A stretch of 37,726 nt of DNA from Wenzhouxiangellaceae bacterium (GTDB lineage Bacteria; Pseudomonadota; Gammaproteobacteria; Xanthomonadales; Wenzhouxiangellaceae). Of this stretch, positions 1-5,562 are shown one piece after another (positions within the stretch are counted from its first letter, which is position 1; the number at the start of each line of letters is the position of its first letter). Below the pieces are notes generated by a model that made no database searches, was not told the DNA's origin, and worked only from the letters and a program-made list of their open reading frames with translations. The DNA lies in the NCBI GenBank assembly GCA_028289455.1, contig JANQPN010000021.1, forward strand, positions 1 through 37,726, written 5' to 3'. The translations under genes were made by a program, and so were the position numbers.

Positions 1-1
1 T

Positions 2-190
2 TCCGGCGCACTGTTCGGTAATGACTTTGACCAGAGTGATGTGCAGCGTACCGACTGGGGACAGGTGATGATTGAGCTGGACTGTGACCAGGGTACTGCA
101 TTGTATAACTCCACTCTGCCTGAGTTCGGCAGTGGCATTCTGGACCTGACACGACTGACCACCATTAACGGATTATCCTGTCCTGAGTAA
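2..190 (+). CDS. C-terminal end of an unidentified protein (partial)
   Basis: The window opens inside a reading frame that codes 62 residues and stops at TAA 188-190. The visible part includes an acidic stretch with D-W-G-Q-V, then A-L-Y-N-S-T-L-P-E-F-G-S-G, and ends L-S-C-P-E. Two cysteines, near the middle and near the end, could form a disulfide, and the composition suits an exported or surface protein. The start and most of the gene lie outside the window, so no function is assigned. The pattern of a W-G-Q strand, a tyrosine-asparagine turn and a G-S-G-x-L-x-L-T-R-L end seems familiar from exported proteins of gammaproteobacteria; this is recollection, not a search result. The methyltransferase downstream is on the same strand, 25 bases after the stop. 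Confidence 0.6.
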   Translation, partial: SGALFGNDFDQSDVQRTDWGQVMIELDCDQGTALYNSTLPEFGSGILDLTRLTTINGLSCPE

Positions 191-204
191 TTAATGCTTC
201 CCAG

Positions 205-236
205 ATTCACGGGCAGTGGCTACACTGCCCGTGAAT
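205..236 (+). repeat. Perfect 14-bp inverted repeat at a start codon
   Basis: Bases 205-218 are exactly complementary to 223-236, with a four-base loop (219-222). The hairpin lies just after the stop of the upstream gene and contains both candidate GTG starts (216 and 231) of the methyltransferase. No T-run follows on either strand, so it is not a classical intrinsic terminator. It could still end or stabilise the upstream transcript, or mask the start of the methyltransferase mRNA. Confidence 0.75.
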
Positions 237-875
237 AACAAACAGGCTGATATATTGCTCAACAAACTCAAGCATCTGGGCCGCTTCTGGTCGGCCTGGT
301 TTCGCAGTCCCGGATCAGTCGGCGCAGTTGCGCCCAGCAGCCCGTCGCTGGCCAAAGCGATGGTGCATGCTCTCGGTGATATTCCGGACGGCGATATTCT
401 CGAACTGGGCCCAGGGACAGGTGCAATTACCCATTACATACTGCAGCTTACCGGCCGCCATGTCATCGCTCTGGAAAAAGATCATAAGATGGCTGCCAAA
501 CTGCAGCAGCTGTTACCGAAGCTTGAAGTTCTGCAGGGTGATGCCCAGTACATTCCTGAACTACTGTCAGGTCGTCAGCTAGCTGCGGTAGTTTCCGGAT
601 TGCCGTTGCTAAATATGCCGCATGAAATTCGGGAAAATATCATTGCCGGCGCCTTTGAGGCAATGCATGCTGACGGGGTAATGGTGCAATTTACCTACGG
701 CCCCAATCAGCCCATACCGGTTGATTTGACTGATGCGCTGGGTATCAAGGGCAAGCGCGGTAAGAAAATCTGGAACAATGTGCCGCCGGCGACTGTATGG
801 CGGTTTACCAAACCACTATCCGAACCCAAACAGATGGAACAATCAGACCAGCCAGTGGATCAGCCACCAGCCTAA
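216..875 (+). CDS. PmtA-like SAM-dependent methyltransferase
   Basis: The 219-residue product resembles the phospholipid N-methyltransferase / rRNA adenine dimethylase-like group, which transfers methyl groups from S-adenosylmethionine, in PmtA to phosphatidylethanolamine. The family start is clear: R-F-W-S-A-W-F-R-S-P followed by V-G-A-V-A-P-S-S (about residues 23-42). SAM-binding motif I is I-L-E-L-G-P-G-T-G (about 61-69), and an acidic E-K-D at the next strand end should bind the ribose. The start is uncertain. GTG 216 and GTG 231 both lie inside a perfect hairpin, and an in-frame TTG at 255 has an AGG about nine bases upstream and still keeps the family motifs. The 3' end overlaps the convergent crcB gene by 33 bases. 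The family call is firm, but the substrate (phospholipid or other) is inference. Confidence 0.85.
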   Translation: MATLPVNNKQADILLNKLKHLGRFWSAWFRSPGSVGAVAPSSPSLAKAMVHALGDIPDGDILELGPGTGAITHYILQLTGRHVIALEKDHKMAAKLQQLLPKLEVLQGDAQYIPELLSGRQLAAVVSGLPLLNMPHEIRENIIAGAFEAMHADGVMVQFTYGPNQPIPVDLTDALGIKGKRGKKIWNNVPPATVWRFTKPLSEPKQMEQSDQPVDQPPA

Positions 876-1232
876 AAACGCCAGAGCCAGACAAATCAGA
901 TTCTGCACTACAACATAACCCACTGCTGCACCCAGCCCTGCCTGATCAAACAAGCGCATACTGTCGACAGCAAAGGCGGAAAAAGTGGTGAAGGCACCAA
1001 GGAAGCCGGCGGTTATTATCAGCAGTAACTGATGATCCAACATGCTCTTGCTGTGCGCCCAGCCCATCAGCAGGCCTGCCAGTAAACAACCCAGCGCGTT
1101 GACTAGCAGTGTTCCGGTCGGCCAGCTGATGCCGGCAACCACCAGGGAATGCATGGAATTGGACCAGTGTGCAACAGTGTGCCGCAGCATCGCACCGGCA
1201 GCGCCCCCCAAACCGATCCACAGCAGTTGCAT
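843..1232 (-). CDS. crcB: CrcB/Fluc fluoride channel
   Basis: This 129-residue membrane protein has four hydrophobic segments and the hallmarks of the Fluc family, dual-topology dimeric channels that expel fluoride from the cytoplasm. Visible motifs are G-G-A-A-G-A-M-L-R-H near the N-terminus, G-T-L-L-V-N-A-L-G (pore asparagine) near residue 45, and G-F-L-G-A-F-T-T-F-S-A-F near residue 80, the phenylalanine-rich pore motif. Length is normal for the family. Its ATG shares one base with the stop of hinT (TGATG), so translation is probably coupled. Its 3' end overlaps the convergent methyltransferase by 33 bases. I saw no fluoride riboswitch upstream. As last gene of the SDR-hinT-crcB operon it is probably expressed constitutively with its neighbours. 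Confidence 0.93.
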   Translation of the reverse strand: MQLLWIGLGGAAGAMLRHTVAHWSNSMHSLVVAGISWPTGTLLVNALGCLLAGLLMGWAHSKSMLDHQLLLIITAGFLGAFTTFSAFAVDSMRLFDQAGLGAAVGYVVVQNLICLALAFLGWWLIHWLV

Positions 1233-1576
1233 CAGCCCGGCGGCCAGCTCAGGCTGCGGCCTGCCAGCAGGTGCAGGTGAATATGAAATACCGTCTGCCC
1301 GGCGGCCTCATTGCAATTCATCACCACCCGGTAGCCGTCATCCGCATAGCCATGCTCTGCAGCAATGGCTGCAGCAGCGGTGAACAACTCACCCACCAGC
1401 GCAGTATGCTCTGCGCCAATGTCATTGATGGTACGAATGTGGGTCTTGGGAATCACCAGCACATGCAGCGGCGCCTGCGGATTGATATCGCGGAATGCCA
1501 ATACCGAATCGGTTTCATAGACAATATCCGCCGGGATTTCTCGATTAATGATTTTCAGGAATAAATCTTCTGACAT
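1232..1576 (-). CDS. hinT: HIT-family purine nucleoside phosphoramidase
   Basis: The 114-residue protein is a typical HinT, which hydrolyses adenosine 5'-phosphoramidates and aminoacyl- or lysyl-AMP in the cytoplasm. The active-site triad H-I-H-L-H-L-L is present about 15 residues from the C-terminus. The N-terminal L-F-x-K-I-I-x-R-E-I-P and L-A-F-R-D-I-N-P-Q-A-P-x-H-x-L-V-I-P-K motifs and the C-terminal G-R-S-L-S-W-P-P-G match the family, and no catalytic residue is missing. The ATG at 1574-1576 has an AGG about nine bases upstream. It lies 22 bases after the SDR gene and overlaps the crcB start by one base, which indicates one transcript for all three genes. Confidence 0.95.
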   Translation of the reverse strand: MSEDLFLKIINREIPADIVYETDSVLAFRDINPQAPLHVLVIPKTHIRTINDIGAEHTALVGELFTAAAAIAAEHGYADDGYRVVMNCNEAAGQTVFHIHLHLLAGRSLSWPPG

Positions 1577-1598
1577 AGCTAAAACCTATCCATTTTTA

Positions 1599-2336
1599 TT
1601 AGCTGATGGTTACCGGCATTTTCAATGTTTGCAGACTGGCCGGCAAGTCTGCAGCAGTCAACCAGCTGATGACTTCATCGGCGCATACTGATGGTTCGGG
1701 CCAGGTTTCCGGACTGATTGCCGGCCATATTTCCATACGCAGTGCGGTGCGCATGGCGCCCGGGTGACAAAGCAGAAACCGCATATCCGTATTGGAAAGC
1801 TCTGCCGCCCACTGTTGTGCCAGTGCGATCAGACCACTTTGTGCTACGCCGTAGGCTCCCCAGTAAGCCTGGCTGACGGTTTCCGGATCGTTCACACAAA
1901 ACACCGCACGCCCGGACGGCGACTGCAGCAGCGACGTCAGGCAGGCCTGCAACAGCAGTTGCGCCCCGCCCAGATTGGCATGCAGTTCCAGCAGCCAATC
2001 GCGGCCGTGTGTTTGATGCAGCGGCCGCAGACCACCGCATTGCGCCTGACAAAAAACCACTGCATCCAATCGGGAGTGCGCAGTAATAATGGCTTCGGCC
2101 ATGGCATCATAATCGGTCGGTGTGGCGCCGCTTAAATCCAGCGGATAAGTCGATACAGCTGAATCTGACTCAGCTTCCAGTTTATCGGCCAGCTGTTCCA
2201 GCTTGCGCCGATTTTTATCCAGCAGTATCAGTTCCGGTGCATCAGGCAGCACTGCAGCCGCCTCGGCAAGTGCGCTGCCCAGCCCACCGGCTGCACCGAC
2301 CAGCAGCCATACCTGTTGTTGATTGTTATCTGTCAT
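1599..2336 (-). CDS. SDR-family (YciK-like) protein with degenerate active site
   Basis: This 245-residue protein has the Rossmann fold of classical short-chain dehydrogenases. The nucleotide-binding glycine motif near the N-terminus reads G-A-A-G-G-L-G, and the later W-G-A-Y and H-P-G-A-M-R-T-A-L-R stretches resemble the YciK branch. The usual catalytic residues are altered. The N-N-A-G motif reads C-Q-A-Q-C-G-G, the catalytic serine region reads V-F-C-V-N-D, and in the Y-x-x-x-K motif (Y-G-V-A-Q) lysine is replaced by glutamine. It may therefore bind a nucleotide without normal dehydrogenase chemistry. The start is ATG 2334-2336. A TTG 36 bases upstream would add an atypical extension. It is the first gene of a probable operon with hinT and crcB. 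Confidence 0.8.
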   Translation of the reverse strand: MTDNNQQQVWLLVGAAGGLGSALAEAAAVLPDAPELILLDKNRRKLEQLADKLEAESDSAVSTYPLDLSGATPTDYDAMAEAIITAHSRLDAVVFCQAQCGGLRPLHQTHGRDWLLELHANLGGAQLLLQACLTSLLQSPSGRAVFCVNDPETVSQAYWGAYGVAQSGLIALAQQWAAELSNTDMRFLLCHPGAMRTALRMEIWPAISPETWPEPSVCADEVISWLTAADLPASLQTLKMPVTIS

Positions 2337-2716
2337 AACGCGACATAATGCCGAAAATCTGGCTGGATGCAATGGTTCTTACATGAATCAACTCCCCACC
2401 AATACCTGATTCACCCATTGAATGAAAAACAGACGAACATGATCCGGGGCGATCCAAGCCTGGAATACTCCCGGTAATGAAGCAATGGCAGGTTTGCATG
2501 CCCCCTGTCAGAGCTTGTGCTTGTGGGAGCATTGCCGATTGTACTGTTGGTTTACCTGCCGTTGAGCCTGGAAAGAGCCAGATCATGTTACAGATCCTGA
2601 TCGAGACCGTCGCTGGTCTTCACAAGGTTTTTACATTCGAAGATAAAGTCAGTAGACTCACCGCATATATTCGCCTGCCACCACAGCCAATTTTATGCAG
2701 CTTCTTGAGGTAAGCC
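2337..2716. other. Intergenic region between divergent SDR and POT genes
   Basis: The 380 bases separate two divergent genes and must hold both promoters. Short frames exist on both strands, but none has a convincing ribosome site or recognisable protein, so I read the stretch as non-coding. It holds one plausible sigma-70 promoter for the rightward gene. For the leftward SDR gene only a weak pair is visible (TTGCAT, 16 bases, CATTAT, reading leftward just before the ATG). No tRNA, riboswitch or strong hairpin was seen. Confidence 0.5.
2630..2658 (+). promoter_or_regulatory. Candidate sigma-70 promoter for the POT transporter
   Basis: TTTACA (2630-2635) and TAGACT (2653-2658) are separated by exactly 17 bases. 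They match the -35 and -10 consensus at five and four of six positions. Transcription would start about 50 bases before the ATG at 2717. This is a pattern match only. Confidence 0.35.
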
Positions 2717-4249
2717 ATGACAGATAGCACAGCTAATTCAACCAGTACGCCAAACAACAGAGCTTTTTTTGGCCATCCCAAAGGTTTGCAAACCCTGTTT
2801 TTGACAGAGATGTGGGAGCGAATGAGCTATTACGGTATGCGCGGGCTGCTGGTTCTGTTTATGACCGCTACTTTGCAGGATGGCGGTCTTGCGCTTACAA
2901 CTGCAACGGCAACCGCTATTTATGGTCTCTACACGGCATCAGTCTATTTCATGGGTCTGCCGGGAGGCTGGATCGCTGACCGCCTGATAGGTGGACAAAA
3001 AGCTATTTGGTATGGCGGCATTATTATCATGTGTGGCCATATTGTGCTGGCCATTCCCAATGATTCCACGTTTTTTGTCGGCCTGATTTTAGTGATACTG
3101 GGCACCGGGTTGCTTAAACCCAATATCGGTGCAGTAGTCGGCCAGCTCTACAGCAAAACCGATGAGCGCCGCGATGCCGGTTACGCCATATACTACATGG
3201 GTATTAATGTTGGCTCGCTGATTGGCTACACGGTTTGTGGCTGGCTGGCAGTGGAAGCCGGCTGGCACTATGCATTCGGTGCTGCAGCTGTGGGCATGTT
3301 TTTTGGGTTGGTTCAGTTTTACCGCACCTCTGATAACCTGCAGGGCGTAAGTGCTGCACCAGAGGTGGGAATGTCTCCGGCAGGCCAGCGCAGGAGCTGG
3401 ATGAGCATTATGATCTTCCTGGGTGCACTTGCAGTTGTCACAGTTCTGACAATGCTCGGCACCATCAGCATTGATGCAGTCAGCATGGCGCAAAATGTTG
3501 CAGTGGTGTTTACAGCCACCTTCTTCATCTATTTCGGCGTTATATATTTCCGCGGCAAACTCAGTGCAACCGAAAAGAAAGGCATGTGGGCGCTGATGCT
3601 GGTTTGTATCGCATCAGCCTGCTTCTGGTCGGGTTTTGAACAGGCAGGTTCTTCCCTGAATCTGTTTGCACGCGATTATACCGATCGTATGATCGGCGGC
3701 TTTGAGATACCCACAGCATGGTTTCAAAACGCCAATCCGTTTTTCATCATAATGCTTACACCGTTCTTTGCAGCAATGTGGATCAAGCTGGGACAACGTA
3801 TGGTGTCACCGGGTTATGGCATCAAGTGCGCTGTGGGTCTGATGATCATGGCCAGTGGTTTTATTGTGATGATATTTGCCGCTCAAATCGCTGCCGGCGG
3901 TGCCAAAGCTGCACCGTTCTTTCTGATCCTGACTTACTTCCTGCATACAGTCGGTGAACTCTGCCTCAGCCCGATTGCGCTTAGCGCAGTCAGCAAACTT
4001 TCACCGCAGCGGTTTATCGGACAAATGATGGGAGTATTCGTTTTAACTTACTCAATCGGCAATATTATCGCCGGCCTATTAGCCGGGAATTTTGACCCGA
4101 GCAATGTGGCGCAAATGCCCAGCCTGTTCCAGTCCATTGCTACATTCAGTATTGGTGTAGGTGCGGTAGTGCTATTGGTCGCCCTGGTCAGTAAAGGCTG
4201 GGAGCGGGAAGTGGTTGAAGATGCCGGCAACGCCAGAGATACCGCCTGA
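2717..4249 (+). CDS. POT/PTR2-family proton-coupled peptide transporter
   Basis: The 510-residue inner-membrane protein is a proton-dependent oligopeptide transporter that imports di- and tripeptides with protons. The family signature E-M-W-E-R-M-S-Y-Y-G in the first helix (about residues 31-40) is the E-x-x-E-R proton-coupling motif. The second signature, G-T-G-L-L-K-P-N-I-G-A-V-V-G-Q-L-Y, sits near residue 135. Many further hydrophobic helices follow, and F-W-S-G-F-E-Q-A-G-S-S-L-N near residue 305 is typical of the bacterial branch. The ATG has a good ribosome site (GAGGTAA about seven bases upstream). The gene stands alone with its own candidate promoter and a stem-loop downstream. I do not choose between dtp-type names, because they need a phylogeny. 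Confidence 0.93.
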   Translation: MTDSTANSTSTPNNRAFFGHPKGLQTLFLTEMWERMSYYGMRGLLVLFMTATLQDGGLALTTATATAIYGLYTASVYFMGLPGGWIADRLIGGQKAIWYGGIIIMCGHIVLAIPNDSTFFVGLILVILGTGLLKPNIGAVVGQLYSKTDERRDAGYAIYYMGINVGSLIGYTVCGWLAVEAGWHYAFGAAAVGMFFGLVQFYRTSDNLQGVSAAPEVGMSPAGQRRSWMSIMIFLGALAVVTVLTMLGTISIDAVSMAQNVAVVFTATFFIYFGVIYFRGKLSATEKKGMWALMLVCIASACFWSGFEQAGSSLNLFARDYTDRMIGGFEIPTAWFQNANPFFIIMLTPFFAAMWIKLGQRMVSPGYGIKCAVGLMIMASGFIVMIFAAQIAAGGAKAAPFFLILTYFLHTVGELCLSPIALSAVSKLSPQRFIGQMMGVFVLTYSIGNIIAGLLAGNFDPSNVAQMPSLFQSIATFSIGVGAVVLLVALVSKGWEREVVEDAGNARDTA

Positions 4250-4269
4250 AATCTTTGCTTATAGGCTCT

Positions 4270-4299
4270 GCGTGCGGATTAATCTCATCCACACGCTTT
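4270..4299 (+). terminator. Stem-loop after the POT gene
   Basis: Bases 4270-4279 pair with 4287-4296 (ten pairs, one C-A mismatch, seven-base loop), followed by three T's. It begins 21 bases after the POT stop codon, the normal place for a terminator. The short T-run keeps confidence moderate. A second GC-rich hairpin at 4327-4345 (loop CTT) follows and may be a backup. Confidence 0.45.
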
Positions 4300-4429
4300 G
4301 ACCATTTTAAGTGGCATTCTTATGTTAGCCCGGCCTTGCCGGGTTAATATATGTTGATCGAAGGCAAATGCCAGATTTACTTGAATTACTTTTTTGAATT
4401 GGCCACCCGCCCATGTAACCTTATCTAAC

Positions 4430-4714
4430 ATGCCCATTTACGAATATCAGGCCAAATCCATGAGTGACAGCTGTGAGCACTGCCGCGCTGGTTTTGACCG
4501 CCTGCAGAAACTTGCAGATGCGCCAATTCTGGCCTGTCCGGAATGTAACAACCCGGTCAGACGCGTGATTTCAGCCCCCAATGTACAAAGCGCTCATAGC
4601 GATGCGCTGAAACCAAAAAATGTAGAACAGCATGGATTTACCCAATACCGCAAAGTAGGTAAAGGCAAATATGAAAAAACCGCTGGTAAAGGGCCGGATA
4701 AAATCAGCGCATAA
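4430..4714 (+). CDS. FmdB-type small zinc-ribbon protein
   Basis: This 94-residue protein starts M-P-I-Y-E-Y, the hallmark of the FmdB / CxxC-CxxC family. Two cysteine pairs (C15-x2-C18 and C36-x2-C39) should bind one zinc ion. The tail is basic and probably disordered. Biochemical roles in this family are poorly defined. Original members lie beside formamidase or acetamidase genes, which are not present here. The start is the ATG at 4430, because the family begins exactly there; a TTG 36 bases upstream would add an atypical extension. No strong ribosome site is visible. The residues between Y6 and C15 (Q-A-K-S-M-S-D-S) are longer than the usual few before the first pair. The gene appears monocistronic. 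Confidence 0.82.
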   Translation: MPIYEYQAKSMSDSCEHCRAGFDRLQKLADAPILACPECNNPVRRVISAPNVQSAHSDALKPKNVEQHGFTQYRKVGKGKYEKTAGKGPDKISA

Positions 4715-4728
4715 TCCGATTTAGGGAC

Positions 4729-4757
4729 AACCTGCAGATACATCGCGCAGCAGGTTT
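4729..4757 (+). terminator. Possible stem-loop after the FmdB gene
   Basis: AACCTGC (4729-4735) pairs with GCAGGTT (4750-4756) around a 14-base loop, about 15 bases after the FmdB stop. Only two or three T's follow and the loop is long, so it is a weak terminator candidate. Confidence 0.25.
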
Positions 4758-4830
4758 AATCCGCTGATAATCACGCCAGACCATTAAATTATTCACCTGT
4801 ACCTCCTTCGCTCATAGCCATTAAAGCGCA

Positions 4831-4851
4831 GCATGACAAAGCCGGTCATGC
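4831..4851 (+). repeat. Inverted repeat upstream of the sigma-factor gene
   Basis: GCATGAC (4831-4837) is perfectly complementary to GTCATGC (4845-4851) across seven bases. It lies about 100 bases before the probable sigma-factor start, followed by an A-rich run. It could be an operator or part of a leader hairpin. A possible ECF-type -35 element (TGAAAC at 4871-4876) lies 20 bases further on, but I cannot match a -10 with confidence. Confidence 0.35.
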
Positions 4852-4953
4852 AAAAAATTACCCCTTCAACTGAAACCTTTATATCCTGGCTGTGTATTTA
4901 TCAGTATGGATGCAACTCAGGCAACAGTTTTTGGTTACCAGTCCGGGAAAACA

Positions 4954-5562
4954 ATGACACATAACAACAACCCGGTTATCGATCTGGCCAAGCGCAGCGA
5001 AACAATGGAGCGCCGCTCCTGGCTGTCGCGCCATTGCCGGGGTGACCGAACTGCTTTTCCCAAGCTGATGCAATGGCTGAGGCAACCGGTATACACCTAC
5101 CTGATCCGCTGTGGCATCAGCACTGACAGTCGTGACGATGTCTTCCAGGAGATTTTCCTCAAGATCCATGCTGCTGCCGCCAGCTATCAATCCGACAAAC
5201 CACTTAAGCCCTGGGTATTTACGATTGCAGCTAACACGGTACGCAACCATTTCCGAACCGAAAAAAACCGTCGTGTAGTTCCCCTTCAGCATCAGCTTGA
5301 AACCTGCCCCGACCCCGCCCCAGGCGCTGAACGGCATGCAGCTGCCAGCGAAGCGGCCAACTGGCTCGAACAGGCTATTTATCATTTACCACTGGCACAG
5401 CGTGAGGTGCTGGTGCTGACCACCATTCAGGGACTGCAATTGAAACAGGTTGCTGACATATTGAACACCCCATTGAACACCATTAAAACCCACCTGCGGC
5501 GCGCCCGGCTGGCTTTACTGAAAGCCCGTGCAGCGCATGAGCAGGAGGAGGATCGCTCATGA
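4954..5562 (+). CDS. ECF-family RNA polymerase sigma factor
   Basis: This protein of about 202 residues is an extracytoplasmic-function sigma factor, which directs RNA polymerase to a small regulon. Region 2 is clear: an N-terminal helix, then D-V-F-Q-E-I-F-L-K-I-H and a P-W-V-F-T-I-A-A-N-T-V-R-N-H-F-R stretch (core binding and -10 recognition). Region 4 contains L-P-L-A-Q-R-E-V-L-V-L and the recognition helix N-T-I-K-T-H-L-R-R-A-R. ATG 4954 is preferred because a GGGA lies about eight bases upstream; the in-frame ATG at 4906 has none. The stop overlaps the anti-sigma start (ATGA), a classic arrangement that keeps the two in step. Such genes usually activate their own promoter; here I see only a weak candidate. 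Confidence 0.93.
   Translation: MTHNNNPVIDLAKRSETMERRSWLSRHCRGDRTAFPKLMQWLRQPVYTYLIRCGISTDSRDDVFQEIFLKIHAAAASYQSDKPLKPWVFTIAANTVRNHFRTEKNRRVVPLQHQLETCPDPAPGAERHAAASEAANWLEQAIYHLPLAQREVLVLTTIQGLQLKQVADILNTPLNTIKTHLRRARLALLKARAAHEQEEDRS

Noticed and set aside
2326..2586. Minus-strand 86-residue frame in the gap between the SDR and POT genes
   Set aside because: No ribosome site, no recognisable protein, and it overlaps the SDR start in another frame; probably chance.
4906..4953. Longer start for the ECF sigma factor at ATG 4906
   Set aside because: No ribosome site precedes it and the added 16 residues are outside the conserved domain; ATG 4954 is better supported.
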